From Megascapheus bottae (Eukaryota; Chordata; Mammalia; Rodentia; Geomyidae), in NCBI GenBank assembly GCA_024803745.1, contig JANJXV010000004.1:51625358-51689357 (forward strand): 64,000 nucleotides of DNA, written 5' to 3'. Position 1 is the first letter of the stretch; the number at the start of each line of letters is the position of its first letter. The notes below the pieces were generated by a model. The model saw nothing but the letters and a program-made list of their open reading frames with translations. It did not search any database and was not told where the DNA came from. Shown in pieces: positions 20,936 to 33,721 of the stretch. The translations under genes were made by a program, and so were the position numbers.

Positions 20936-22759
20936 TCACTTTGACACTAAAAGTAAATTTTAAAGAAAGTATGCTACTCATTGAAATAAACTCATTTGTT
21001 ATAAGTTTAGTGAATCACAATCAATCAAATAGAAATTCCATCTGCCTCAGCTCAACAGTATAGTAATAAAATATAATAAGATTAGAAATGATAGGAACAG
21101 ATATTTTAAGGTTTGGAGATTGTTGATGAGAAAGAGTCTTTCTGATTTATTCTTTTTTGGTTTTCCCTACAGGAATTATAAGACAAGAACTGATCTGTCA
21201 CTGAGAGTTCCCTTAAACAGTATCGTTGGTGGATTAGCTTGAAAATTATAGACTAAACATTTACATACTTTAATCTCTAAATTTCACAGAGATATAACAT
21301 TTTTTGAGGTAATGAACTGTTATAACAGGGATTTTTAATTATAAGAGAATGGACTAATCACTATAAAATCACTAATTTCAGTTAATTGTACACACATTGA
21401 AGTATGTAGGTGGATATATAAGGACTTCGATCAATTAGAGTGATCAATAGATTGATAAATTATAAACTTTATCAGTTATACTATTGAGGATATGGCATAT
21501 CATTTTACTGTGAGCCATTTAAGGTTTTCGGTAGATTTGTGATAGGCGCTAGTAAAAGTTTTATTGAACAAGATAAATACAAAGGTTATTGATCATATTT
21601 TTGAAATCACTATGTTTTCTAACACCTAGAGACATCCTTTTAACCAGTGCTCTTGTATCTGTTACTGCTTTAACTCCTTCTGTACAACCTCACAAATCTA
21701 ACACTTCTCTATATCAATCTTATTCTAAAACTTAGAACAAAGGCCAGTGAAGTAAAAGAAGACAAGGTTTGCATTTTCCTTATCAATAAAGACTCAACAT
21801 TGATTAGTAAGCAGATGAAGACATCTAATCAATTTGGTTTGACTTGTTATTTGGAAGGAAAGGCAGCTAGCTGCTAGTCTACCACCTTCAGGGACAAAGC
21901 TTGAGACTTGATTACTATTGTGATGAATATATCTACTAGATAGGGTTGACTCTCTAAGGTCAGAAATATAAGTCTCTGACTAAGAAAATCTGCAGTATAT
22001 CTCAGGAGAAAAGTTATGAATTCAATAAATGGTACTTGTTTCTACTTATAATAAAATTCATTTTAATTTTTGAATTTTTCTTATCCTCGCTTCTTATCAG
22101 CAAAAGAGCATTCTGAAATTTATGTTATGAAAAATTTAAATCACCATGGTCTATTATGTTAGATCTCATACTTTTTGTAGTAAAAAAAGTAGAAAATATG
22201 ATGAAGGAAACTTTAATTTATATAGAAAACTCATTAATTCTTCCACATTTTGAAGTATATTTTTTCACATGCTCTGTATAAATATATGAAATCATTTATT
22301 TACTAACTCATTTATTTTTCAGTTTAGTAGTAATAGAAGACAAAATATAATAACCTGGACATTGAAATATCACAAAGGAAATGTACTTCATCTCAGTCAA
22401 GCAGTCAATTTTTCAAGCCTATTTATCTACATAACACAAATGAAAAATGGCAATCTATTTCAAAACTTGGGTTATAATTGTCATTTTTCAATATATTTAA
22501 ATTGATGGAAATTGAATATATTCATATTATTATAAATTAATAGTCTGACCTAATATAGTGTACATTAAATGACCCTTGATATACACACTATAAATGATAG
22601 TATGTCCATAATATTTTAGTAATCTCTCACACACATATATCCTTGCTCAATTATTCAACTGTTTATTCACAACAGTCTTTGAAAAGAAAGCATGTTTTCA
22701 CAAATCCCCTGTAAGAAAGGGTTGCTCAAATTTAGCTTACATTATCTATGAATAAAAAT
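20936..22759. other. Unique AT-rich stretch
   Basis: No gene, repeat or RNA found by reading both strands. Confidence 0.55.
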
Positions 22760-22774
22760 GTCATGATCTCATTT

Positions 22775-22960
22775 CTTGTCAGTCCTGGGCTTTAACTCAG
22801 AGGCTGAGCACTGCCCTTAGATTTTCTCAAGGTTAGAACTCTACCACTTGAGCCTCAGCACCACCTCCAGCTTTTTTCTAAGTATGTGGTACTGAAGAAT
22901 CGAACCCTAGGCTTTGTGCATGCGAGGCAAGCGCTTTACCACTAGGTCAAATTCCTGGCC
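22775..22960 (-). mobile_element. IDL-Geo SINE with target duplication
   Basis: Minus-strand dimer with a nearly intact B box complement (GAATCGAACCC). Flanked by GTCATGATCTCATTT at 22760-22774 and 22961-22975, 15 of 15 identical. Confidence 0.95.
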
Positions 22961-23087
22961 GTCATGATCTCATTTTTGTAACATACTGGGAATTATTTTC
23001 ATTTCTTTCCTTGATCTGAATGAAACATTTTACAGAGATAAGAGGTTTTTTTCATATACATAGACATATATTATTACTACTATAATT

Positions 23088-23250
23088 TTGCTGATCCGGG
23101 AGCTTGAACTAAAGGCTTGAGCACTGTCATTGTGCTTTCCTCGAGCCACAGCATCACTTCCAGCTTTTCTAAGTATGTAATACTGAGGAATCAAATCCGG
23201 GTCTTTGGGCATGCTAGGTAAGCATTTTACCACTAGGCTAAAGTCCTGGC
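23088..23250 (-). mobile_element. IDL-Geo SINE, internally deleted
   Basis: Both halves recognisable, but about 20 bases around the GGCTAGCACTCTACCACTT block of the Geo half are missing between TTTCCTC and GAGCCACAG. Confidence 0.85.
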
Positions 23251-23400
23251 ATCCTTATATTTTTGACACTGAAAAGTATTCCATATCCATTGGATGAACA
23301 TTTTCATTATTTTATAGCTCACATACATTTGATCTCTTTTTCCATATTCTTATTAAAATATAAAGGCGTCTGGACATTTGTCTGATATATGTCCATTTTC

Positions 23401-23580
23401 CTTTTTTTTATTGTAATTAGTAAAAGGGTTACGTGATATTTGCCAGATAGAAGGTGCATTAATTCACATACATTGATACCCTTTCACATGTCTTGGTGCC
23501 CATTACCCTCCCCCCCCACACTCCCACCCATCTTGGTTTTCCCTCCTTCCCTATCAAATTTCAAATAACCAAATGCAAAT
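23401..23580 (-). mobile_element. L1 3' end, strongly 5'-truncated
   Basis: T-rich tail then TTGTAATTAGTAAAAGGG, GATAGAAGGTGCATTA, CATTGATACCC and the C-rich block of the L1 3'UTR complement. Left flank GTCCATTTTCC (23391-23401) recurs at 23785-23795, beyond the SINE that abuts its 5' side. Confidence 0.92.
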
Positions 23581-23776
23581 AGCCAGGAGTTTGGCCTAGT
23601 GGTAGAGTACTTGCCTAGCATGCACAAAGACCCAGGTTCAATTCCTAGGTACCACATACATAGAAAAAAAGCTATAAGTAGTGCTGAGGCTCAAGTGGTA
23701 GAGCTCTAGCCTTGAGAAAGTCCACGGACAGGGTTCATACCCTGAGCTCAAGCCCATTACTGGCAAAAAAAAAAAG
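23581..23776 (+). mobile_element. IDL-Geo SINE abutting an L1 5' end
   Basis: Full dimer with intact A box TGGCCTAGTGG, B box GGTTCAATTCC (one change) and an A11 tail. It directly follows the truncated L1, in the opposite orientation. Confidence 0.93.
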
Positions 23777-23802
23777 AGTCTTAGGTCCATTTTCCCTTTT
23801 TA

Positions 23803-24890
23803 TTTCTTTTATCTTTACCTATTGAGACAAAGGAGTAATTGGCCAAGAGTTTTCAAGTCCAACATCACAGCTTATAGTTCCTGGTTTACTATAACTTTTA
23901 TTTATATTTCAGACAAGTGCTATATAAACTTTCTAGAAATGTTCACAACTATTCCTTTCCTTATGGGTAATAGGGATACACCTATCAAATTTACAGGTTT
24001 AATTATGGTAGCATTTCTTGATTTGTCTTAATTGTTACTTTCATTAGCATATAACTGGGAATGAACAAAAAAAGAAAAAGAAAAAATTATAATAATTAGA
24101 TGTGATTCATAATACAATACTTTGCAAATCATGTTATTTGAGAGATACAGCAAAGTACAACAGGTGAGTTTTATCTAGGATATACCTGGAGTTGTTTGAG
24201 TAAATTGGGAATTTTTGTTCTTTTGGTGTTCCTAGAGATTTGAATTTAGGTCCAGGGTCTGGTGTTTACCACACTGGCATTCTCAGTGAGCCACAACTTC
24301 AGCCATGTCTTCATTGGCTATTTTTGAGGTGAGATATTGCTTCTTCTGAACTGCTATCCTTCTACTTTAGTCTTCCAATTCTTGTGGGTGACTTCATGGG
24401 CTACAACATTCTACTTACTTATCTCTATTTGGATGAAATCTTATGGAATATTTTTTTCTGCCTGGGATTGTATAGGAATGAGATCCTCCTGGCATTTTTA
24501 TCATGTAAAATGGCAGCTGTGAATGAAGAGGTCCTATGAAATATCCTGCCCAGGCTTAGATTCTCATAATTGTAGTCTCTCAAGCAGCTAGGAGTACAGG
24601 TGAGTCATCAGCCTCCATCCACGGAGGACATACCAATGAGTACAATTAAGGGTACAATGAGTACCCTTAGAAATATCTTGCCCATTTGAAGACACAAGTA
24701 TCAATTTCAGTACTTCACAACAGTTCCAATGATAGCAAATGATGTCACAGTAAGAAGAACCTTGACTTTCAATCACCTTGTTTATTATGTATGTTCACAA
24801 TGCCAATGAAAGCTTTTATTAGAGGAATGCCTTTTCTGTGACCTCTTCCAACATATTCAGGATTTGTGTTCCTCTGTACCCTCTCCCTGT
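23803..24890. other. Mostly unique, possible relics
   Basis: Weak SINE-like traces on the minus strand at 24225-24305 (CATTCTCAGTGAGCCACAAC) and 24550-24615 (TTCTCATAATTGTAGTC, AGCAGCTAGGAGTACAGG). Too decayed to classify. No gene. Confidence 0.45.
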
Positions 24891-24904
24891 TTTTTTTCTT
24901 TTTC

Positions 24905-25112
24905 TTGTGTAAGTCCATGGGGCTTGAATTCATTATCTGAGAATTGTCCCTGAGCTCTCTATCCCCCTGAGCCACAGCACTCACTACTTTCTGTTTTCTG
25001 GGATTAACTGGAGATAAGTGTCTCAAGGATTTTCCTGCTTGGGCTGGCTTAGAACCTCAGATTTCTTCCTCCTGAGTAGCTAGGATTATAGGTATGAGCC
25101 ACCAGCAGCCTA
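24905..25112 (-). mobile_element. B1-like/Geo SINE
   Basis: Complement of TCCATGGGGCTTGAATTC, CCTGAGCCACAGC, linker GATTAACTGGAGATAAG, CTCCTGAGTAGCTAGGATTA and GAGCCACCAGC. Confidence 0.9.
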
Positions 25113-25510
25113 CCCTTTAATAGTGTTGACACAAGAATCCTGTTCTTACAGGCACATAGCCTTTATACTAAGCTCCACTGCCTGTGGTTTGCTGCCTGCA
25201 TGGCTCTGGTCTTGTATAACTTACACTATATGTTGTATAAATTATTAGCTATCTAAAAATGATGTTTACATTGTATTATCCTACAGTAGTTGCCAATTTA
25301 TACTTGAGCAAAAGAGTTGCCAGTTTAAGAATTCAATGCATCTTCATCTATATCTCCCCTTTAATCAAATTCTTCTAAACAGACCCTTCCCTCAATTTTT
25401 CTAGTTTCATTAAGATATTCATTAAATATCTTAATTGTATATTAAATTGAATAGCATTGGCATCTAATGCTGAAGCAAAATGTTTTTCTCAGTATTTTTG
25501 TGACTTCCTT
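25113..25510. other. Unique stretch
   Basis: Nothing identifiable. Confidence 0.55.
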
Positions 25511-25519
25511 TTTTTTCCT

Positions 25520-25727
25520 TTGGTGGTGAACTATGGGCCTGGAGGTTGTCCCTGAGCAGGTTAGGTCAAGGCTACCGCCCTACCGCTTGAGCCAAGCACC
25601 ATTTCTGGTTTGCTTGTGGTTAACTAGAGATGAGAATCTCATGTATTTAGTGCCTGAGCTGGCACTAAATCTCAGATCTCAGCCTCCTGAGTAGCTACGA
25701 TTACAGTTGCGAGCCATTTAGCCCTGC
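25520..25727 (-). mobile_element. B1-like/Geo SINE
   Basis: Complement of the Geo half (CTACCGCCCTACCGCTTGAGCC) and B1-like half (CAGCCTCCTGAGTAGCTACG). The Geo half has the GGTAGGGYGGTAG variant shared by a subset of these elements. Confidence 0.9.
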
Positions 25728-25890
25728 TAAATCATGCATCTTTTAAAAATTAGTGCGAACTCTCTGAGATTTTTCCATTTTTTTCATGATCACTTCCTTT
25801 GGTATAATATTGGATATTTAGTGAGTATGTTTCTATCAAAACAAATTTGCTATTGATGTTATTTTCTAATTCTAAAAATTGAACCATTGG

Positions 25891-26076
25891 GGCCAGGAGT
25901 TTGGCCTAGTGGTAGAGTGCTTACTTGGCATGCACAAAGATCAAGGTTTGATTCCTCAATATCACATATATAGAAAAAGCTGGAAATGGTGCCGTGGCTC
26001 AAGTAGTAGAGCTCTAGTCTTGAGAAAGCCCAAGGACAGTGCTCAGGCCCTGAGCCCCAGGACTGGTAAAAAAAAA
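25891..26076 (+). mobile_element. IDL-Geo SINE
   Basis: GGCCAGGAGTTTGGCCTAG start, B box GGTTTGATTCC (one change), Geo half complete, A9 tail. Confidence 0.95.
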
Positions 26077-28104
26077 TGGGAGCTGTTATTTTCTCCCCAT
26101 TAGTGATGCACTGGAGATCACAGTCCACTTGCACCGGGACACTAGTTCATCTATGCATTTGTAGCACTTCTTTTACTATTGCTATTATCAAATAGAACAA
26201 AACTTTATAAATAATTTAAGGCATATTCTCATCATTTTATATAAAGTACAACAATAACTGAGATCAAGATAATTGCCAATCACCCTTGAAAATTACAGAA
26301 GTCCTTTCTGACCTCATCTTTTCCCAGAAAGCACACAATATTGGTTTTCATCCAGTCCTGTTCAAAGCAGCTACCTAATTTCATTAGAATTCACTTCTAC
26401 GTATGCTTTTTTTTAACCAACATTGTTTCATTTTTCCTGCTTTCCCCCAAAGAATCTGTTCCCACAGTTAATTGCTCTTGTTTCTTTCTTTTCCTTGTCA
26501 CTGCCTCTTGTACTCTGAACATTCTATATGTGCCCTGGACATTTTCACACTGAAACAAAGCAAAACACCTTTGACCTTCAAATTTCTCCTTACTTTCTTT
26601 GTTTTCCTCTCTTTCACTCTAATCAAGACTATGTCTGGAGTTTGTTTTGGTTTGATTGCTGTACTGGATATTAAACACAAGGTTTCTTGTTTTCCATTCA
26701 CTCACTCTCAAAAAAAAATACTGTGATTAAAAATAGACAAATAGAGTAGCAATAATTTATGTCCATGGATAAAAATGGAACAGTAAAGCTTGTTGAGATT
26801 GATTTAGGAAGAGAGCAGAGAGGATGAGGAATAAGGGACTGAATCTGATCAAGGCATAATTGGGCACATATGGAAATATCAATATTAAACCTCTTCATTC
26901 AATAATTGCTATAAAATGAGGGTTATACTGGCATGAATATATATAAAACAAAGTTTGTAAATTCTCTGGGGTTGATTACAAATCAGATTGTTTACAGCCA
27001 CAGATCACATGGCATTTTCCATATAATCGACATTGCTTTTTGTCAATCATTACAACACTTTCAATGCAAGAGTAGAAAATAAGTTTCCAAAAGCTTTTCT
27101 GAAAAGTATTTGCCTTCACTAATAGCATTTTTCTGCTAAGAAATATTTTCCATGGCATCCTACAGTTCCATATAAGGCTGAATTTTATGATTTTATTTAA
27201 AAAATATGCTTAATAATTACAGGATTTTGGTGTCAGGTAAGCCATTTGATCTTGTTTTGGTATATTAGAGTATCTTGTCAATGAAGATGCTTAATAATTA
27301 TTTGTGAAATTAGACAGCTAATTCTGGATTTTATATCTTATTATCTATGGGTTAAGTGTGGGTGCATAAAAATCAAGGTAGAGTTTTTTTGGATGAAGGT
27401 AGTCATAATATTTTCAGAAAGCTTTTTTTCCCTCTGGGATATTAAAGAAAAGATTAATGCTTCCCAAAATGTGGCATCTGTCAAGTTATCTTCTATGACA
27501 GAGTTTTGAACCAGATCCCTATTGATATTTCACCCTTTTCTAATAAATGTACTTAGAAAATAATTGCAGCAACAGTTGTTATTCTTTTTTTTGTCCAGTT
27601 GTTATTCTTTAAGAGAGAGATTTTGGATGAACATCATGAAGTTTGAAGGCTATTTAGTTTTAGAAATATATTTTGCCATAATCTTGATGTAGATGACAAG
27701 ATTTTATCTTACAAATCATCAGTCCAGAAATAATATATGTTAAAATGTCTTTTGAATTCATTAAGTATTTGAGTACAAAAATATCAAAAATAATGTAAAT
27801 TATTAGTTTAGAAATAAGGTTAATTGGGAAATAAAGGTAAATCTATAAGAATATATACTCTTCTTTATTCAATGAAGTAAAAATAGAAGTTTGAGCATAT
27901 TTCTAAAACATTTTAAACCACAGAATAATACTTTAAACTTATTTCGTTATAAACTTTGTAGTCATTGATGTATGGGTACCCCCATGTATAAGGAAAAAAA
28001 TACTAGTTTTATATCCCAGAACAATCATACACACCACATATAAATTTTTATCCTATGTGAAAATAATATACCTACATGCACTGTGATCTCTGCACAAAAA
28101 ATTT
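26077..28104. other. Unique AT-rich stretch
   Basis: Several short chance frames at 26341-27158 on both strands, none with recognisable motifs. No repeat named. Confidence 0.55.
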
Positions 28105-28117
28105 CCCAACATCATTT

Positions 28118-28308
28118 TTTTTCCAGTCCTGGGCTTGAGCTCAGGGCCTGAGCACTGTCCTTGGCCTTTCTCAAGGCTAGAACTCTACCACTTGAGCCTC
28201 AGCACCACTTCTGGCTTTTTCTATATATATGTGGTACCAAGGAATCAAACCCGGGTCTTCGTGCATGCTAGGCAAGCACTTTAACCACTAGGCCAAACTC
28301 CCGGCCCC
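28118..28308 (-). mobile_element. IDL-Geo SINE with target duplication
   Basis: Minus-strand dimer close in sequence to the copy at 17893. Flanked by CCCAACATCATTT at 28105-28117 and 28309-28321, 13 of 13 identical. Confidence 0.96.
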
Positions 28309-28339
28309 CCCAACATCATTTATGACAGCAAATTGTTTT

Positions 28340-28600
28340 TAAATTTTATTTACTTTATTTTAATTATAAAGGTTATATACACAGAGATTACAATTACATG
28401 AATCAATTAATGAACATATTTTGCTTTATACAATGTCTTCTCTTTCCTCATTTTCTCCCTGTGCCTCCCTCCCATTTCCACTCACGAGTTGTGTAGCTGA
28501 CTTTTACTTGTTTTCATTGAACTCCACTGCTGCAGATTTTAACCCTTTTTCCCTGTGGCTCTGTACTCTTCCTTCCACACATAAATAAAAGAAGACAAAA
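28340..28600 (-). mobile_element. Possible old L1 3'UTR fragment
   Basis: TTTTAATTATAAAGG, CACAGAGATTACAATTACATG and a C-rich CCTCCCTCCCATTTCC block follow the order of an L1 3' end read in reverse, but divergence is high. Confidence 0.45.
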
Positions 28601-28663
28601 ATCACCAAAAAATAAAATTTAAAAAAGAACAAAAATATATACAGAAAGTCTGTATGACCAGTC

Positions 28664-28891
28664 TGTCATGGGGCTTGAACTAACTTTGGGCCTCGGTGGG
28701 GTCCCTGATATCTTCAGCTAAAGGCTACCACCCTACCCCTAGAGCCACAGTGCCACGTTCGGTTTTCTAGTGGTTAATTGGAGATATGAGTCTCAAGGTC
28801 TGTAGTGCCGAAGCTGGCTTTGAACTGCAATCCTCAGATCTCAGCCTCCTGAGTAGCTAGGATTAGAAGCATGAGTCACCGAACCCAGCTG
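28664..28891 (-). mobile_element. B1-like/Geo SINE
   Basis: Complement of CATGGGGCTTGAACTAAC, CTACCACCCTACCCCTAGAGCC, linker GGTTAATTGGAG, CAGCCTCCTGAGTAGCTAGG and CCCAGCTG. Confidence 0.93.
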
Positions 28892-28926
28892 ATTGTTAGA
28901 TTCTTATCTTCAGTAAACTACCCAAA

Positions 28927-29034
28927 AGGCAGAAGTGTAACTATTGCTCAAGTAGTAGAGAAATCTAACCTTGACTAAAAATGCTCAGGGACCATGATTA
29001 ACTATGAGTTCAAGCTCAAGTACTATCATGAAAA
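28927..29034 (+). mobile_element. Solitary Geo-type right half, old
   Basis: AAGGCAGAAGTGTAAC, TTGCTCAAGTAGTAGAG, GCTCAGGGACCATG, TGAGTTCAAGCTCAAGTA. No left half upstream, so it is a 5'-truncated SINE. Confidence 0.75.
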
Positions 29035-29400
29035 ACAAAAAGCAGGGTTGTGTCTTGTCTACATTTGTCTTCAGTGAATAAAGAGGAACATGAATGTGAC
29101 ATTAGGTTATAAAATGACATACGGCAAACTCTTTCCAATTCTGTTTTTGAATCCAAATTTCTAGAATAACTTACAAATTTCTCTTTTTTATCCCTACCCA
29201 GCTCTGTAAATTTTTCTGCCCCATCTTTATAAATTCAATCTAATGTTAAGTCTATCATTGCCTTCAAATCACAAATGATAACATTTTTGTGATTCTGTAC
29301 AAGAAATACTCTTGTCCTAATATGACAACTTTTCTCCTTGCCTAAAGAAAAGCAATTCTATTTAAAACAAGCAAGAAGGAAAATAAACAAACATAGAAAC
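29035..29400. other. Unique stretch
   Basis: Nothing identifiable. Confidence 0.55.
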
Positions 29401-29420
29401 AAAAGTTTCAACTCAAGGAC

Positions 29421-29618
29421 AGGCCAGGAGTTTGGCCTAGTGGTAGAGTGCTTGCCTAGCATGCACGAAGACCCAGGTTCGATTCCTCCGTACCCCATAT
29501 ACATAGCAAAAAGCCAGAAGTGGTGCTGAGGCTCAAGTGGTAGAGTGCTAGCCTTGAGAAAGTCCAAGGACAGTGCTCAAGCCCTGAGCTCAAGCCCAGA
29601 ACTGGCAAAAAAAAAAAA
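29421..29618 (+). mobile_element. IDL-Geo SINE, young and intact
   Basis: Intact RNA polymerase III boxes: A box TGGCCTAGTGG at 29433-29443 and B box GGTTCGATTCC at 29476-29486. The right half is complete, with a 12-base A tail. Flanked by AAAAGTTTCAACTCAAGGA (29401-29419) and AAAAGTTTCTACTAAAGGA (29615-29633), 17 of 19 identical. This is the cleanest reference copy in the window. Confidence 0.97.
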
Positions 29619-29633
29619 GTTTCTACTAAAGGA

Positions 29634-30171
29634 ATACTTTATCAACAGTCCTTGTTTTGTCTCTCTATCTGACATTTCTTATTGCATAAGCCCCTCATCA
29701 CTATGAATGTCTGATTTTCTAGCTAAACTCAGTATCAAACGGGAAGTTGCAATTTTTAAATATACATAATGTGAGCGAAGCACATATTTAGAGTTGAAGA
29801 TCTCACTAAAGTTGGCTGTGTCATAGTGCTTTGATTCTAGGACCCAGAATCAGCCTAGCTATTCTGTGAATGCAAAAATGGGGTCTGAAGACCCAACTTA
29901 AAGATCAAATATATCATTCAGCAGGACTGTTTTTCAAACTGCAGAATTTTTTTCTCTTTATAGAAATTCTGTAGAATTTTGCCGAATCCAAATCCTAGTC
30001 TGAGATGATGTTACAGGATTAAGTCAGGGATTCTCTGAACCAATTGAGCTTTGTAATACATGCAGACATTTAATATATAAATATAGATTTATAAATTATC
30101 TTGCATGATATTAGAATATGTGTATGTGTGAATGTAGGTGTACACTTGTATTCATCTGTGTGCACACATGT
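29634..30171. other. Unique stretch
   Basis: Nothing identifiable. Confidence 0.55.
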
Positions 30172-30404
30172 CAGTCCTTCCTGGTGCTAAAACTCAGGAC
30201 TGGGCTGTATCTGAGCTTTTTTGCTCAAAGCTAGTACTCTATCACTTAAGCCACAAGCTCCACTTCCTCTGACATATGTTGGTGGTTACTTAAAGATAAA
30301 AATGTCGTAAACTTTTCTCCCCGGGATGGTCTTGAACCTCAAGCCTCACATCTCAGCCTCCAGAGTAGCTAGGGTTATAGGCATAAGCCACCAGTGGCCA
30401 GCAA
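30172..30404 (-). mobile_element. B1-like/Geo SINE, old
   Basis: Complement of GGTGCTAAAACTCAGG, CTCTATCACTTAAGCCAC, GTCTTGAACCTCAAG, CTCCAGAGTAGCTAGGG and GCCACCAGTGGCCAGC. Confidence 0.88.
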
Positions 30405-33400
30405 TGATTCCCGATTTTTAACATGAGTTTTCTCAGCTCTTGTAGGGAAAAGAAATTCTATCTTGCATACATGTAAGGCTCATATAACTCCTCCTTGCTG
30501 TTACTCTCTCTTAAATAGGCAATCAGGAAAATTAGAATAGTAGCAAATTTATATAGGTATATATAGGTATTCTGTTTATAATTTACCTCTTTGAAAATCT
30601 CAGCTTAAACTTACAAAGTAAGTAGAAGAGTCTATGCTATAAGATATATTACACCACACTCACAAAACATGAGAGTGTATGTTGATAAGGTACAGATCAT
30701 GAAAAGACTAGTGCTCTTTATGGCTCCTTCAAGCATAGAATATCTTGTTTCATTAAATGAGGAAAAAAGGAAAAAGGAGGATCTTGAACAAAAGACTCAT
30801 TTGCTGGCAAATTCTAAAACCATCTATCATTAATTTGTATTTTTATCCCCACTCAACATATGCATTGAAGTATATCAGGTTTCACTTCGAACAATTCTGA
30901 ATCTTGACAGCTCTCATCTCAGTTTTATACATAATTCATTATAATTACTATCAATAACTTTCTAATACCAAGCTCTGTTCTCCTCTGAGCATAGAAAAGG
31001 GGCACAGAAGACTGCAAGCTTTTAGGCACATAAAATTATCATAAGAGTGTATGTGCATTAATTTTCCAGGAAACCTACAAATGGCAGAAGACACAGAGAA
31101 CCTTTATAATTTGTAGGCATTGTGCTCTTATCTCCTGACAGAGAAAAGGTTTTATGACTAGAATTCATGGCAAATTCAGGTTTGACTTGGGTTTGCAACA
31201 GTGAGTATTGGAATTTTATCACTCATAAGGAATACTTCTTGAGAGGAAACTTTGAATATCATAATTTTCTATCATCAGAGTCATTATGCTTTTTGCAGTT
31301 TGGTTGAGAAGACTGAACCTTAATGATGCAAGCAGAACCATGATGCATTTGAGCAAGAATAAGGATTCTGTACATTCTTGTAACTTCTGAATGAGTATGA
31401 GAACAAAAGTTGAGAATGTGAAAAGGGTTTTCTCATGCCAAGAGGAGGACTAAATGTCTCCATAGCTGTGAGTCGGTATGGAAAAAGGAAGCAAGGACTT
31501 AACCATGCACAAGTTTACTACCTTATGTATGGTCCCTCAGATTCAAAATAAACTAAAATATGATTTTTTATAGTTGTCTTATTTCAAGGGATCAGAGCTA
31601 ACTCTGTCTTAAGGATAGAATTTTACATTTGGAGTCAGCATTGATTCCACGAGTATAAAAATGTTCCAACATTTGCTCCAGCACTGCTTTTTGCCTGCAG
31701 CCTTTGGAAGCCCACTGGAGTTGCTTCTCCGATGTTCTTTTCTCCTGGGTATGCAAATGAGCTACAGGCTTGCAGTGTGTCCTGCAGGGAAAAAGAGGTT
31801 GTCAAAAACCCTCCAGACAGAAACCTATTTGACTGTTGCTAAAAAGGAAGAAAGTGGATGCCTAATAGCATTTGAATCTTTTCTATAAAATATGGCAAAA
31901 TCATTAGTTACTTACTGGCTCCTCAAGGAACTCCTTGGAACTTAGTGGAAATATGAAGGTCAAGAAGAAGTAAAGGGTGCTTTAAAAGCCAGCCTGCCAA
32001 GGAAGTGCCTCCTAATGAGTTTTTCTCTTCAGTGCTATCACCAGAGGAGGTTAAGTTCCAGTGTAGCAGAGCTATAACTCCAACGTAGGCTGAAACATCT
32101 TGGAATTGCCTTCAGAATAAGTTTATGAGCCAGGAAAGCAAACCATCTCTATATGGTTACACCTTGTAAAGTTCCATATAGAGAACAGGTAAACAAAGTG
32201 AAACAAATGGGGCGTGGATTTACTCATCCATAAAACCAACTGGAAAGATGAACTCTGATAACTGATGTTCCTTTGGATATGCAGCAGGTAGAATAAAAGC
32301 AGCAAAGTGTGCCTTTAAAACCCTACCTACGAAATAGAAAATATTCTAGAAGGAAGGTTATATTCATATAATTGACCCTAGTGGTATTAATTCTACCCAC
32401 CTGGGTCATGACGTTAGTTCAGGCTGTTATTAGTTCTCACAGTTTTACTTTTAGCACCTCTCATGAGTTAACAATATTTCTAAACCATTGCCTACACAGA
32501 AATTTAATAATATGAGTAAAATATATGATTATGACCTTTCTTGTAAAGATCAAATAATGACTTCTTTTCAATTTCAAGATGAAACTAACTCCTTCTTCTA
32601 ATACTGAAACCTTTCACAATCAATTCCTTCCCAGAGTCTAGATTGATGAATCTAGTCTTGTCATGTCCTCTTTTTACCCCCTGGATTGATGGACTTGATT
32701 ATAATGAAGGACTGCACTCTGTCTAGTTCCAAAATTACCCCCAAAATACTCAGTAATGCTATCTAAAAATATCAATCACTGCTTGTAATGTGTAGCATAG
32801 TATATAGTTCCTTGATTCTGTTCAGTGGTCTTTCCTTGATTTAGGTCAATGACATGGAATTGTGCCTCATTAGAAGAAATTCTTTGTTCATGTGTGTTGA
32901 AGGGTGCATAAAAGTTTTCCTTAGTAAAATTTTCTGACAGAAGTGTATACTCACAAAACAACATACATATGCATACATAAAATATATTAATTGTACAAAA
33001 TAATGGATTATACCTGCATGCTTTGGCCATATCCATGGCCCATTTCCCTCCCTTATCCTATTCTTGCCCCGATGATGCCATTCTCAGCCTTCCTTCTTAC
33101 TTCATGATATTTTCCCACTAAATTGAAACTATGTGCAAAAGTATGTGATAGTTGCCTTTTCAAATTTTGTATAATTATCTTACAAAGATGATTTCCAGTT
33201 CCATAAATTTCCTGAAGATAATTAATCTTTTCTTACAGTTGAAAACTATTGCTATATATTACAAAATATTAATTATTGTCTTAAATGATGGGCTTCATTT
33301 TGGCATTGTTCATATCGGAACAATGTACTTCTATCATATTTACTAGCATCAGCTTCATTATTTGATTCACTTTTCTTTCTCCCTCCCATTATCTTTCAAT

Positions 33401-33405
33401 GGTCA
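30405..33405. other. Longest unique stretch
   Basis: About 3 kb with no recognisable gene, RNA or repeat. A diverged L1-like 3' end on the minus strand is possible at 32950-33110 (CCATTTCCCTCCCTTATCC). A 75-codon frame at 31661-31888 has no familiar motif. Confidence 0.5.
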
Positions 33406-33721
33406 CGTCTAGTTACATTATATTAGCCAGATAGTAGATGCATTTCTTCACACACTTTGGTATCCCTTCTCAAGTTTTTGTGCCTATTTCCCTCCCTTGA
33501 TCTAAGTTTTATACAAGAGAGAAAATGAGGTATTTGTTTTTTTCTGAGCCGGGTGTGTTTTTTTTTAAAGTGATGATCTCCAGTTCTCTTTTCTTGCAAA
33601 TTGCACAATTCAATACTTCTTTATGGTTAAATATTACTTCATAATGAATATAGATCATTCTTTTTTCATTTATCCATTGCTGGGTACCAAGGCTGAATGC
33701 ATAACTTGCATGTTGTATGTT

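Noticed and set aside
24220..24615. Possible SINE remnants
   Set aside because: Only short blocks match and neither ends nor tail can be placed, so not listed as separate elements.
26341..27158. Cluster of short overlapping frames suggesting an exon
   Set aside because: Frames are on both strands, have no shared theme and no convincing splice-site framing.
29433..29486. Apparent tRNA gene (A and B boxes)
   Set aside because: It is the tRNA-derived left monomer of a SINE; it lacks a proper anticodon arm and acceptor stem, and many copies occur.
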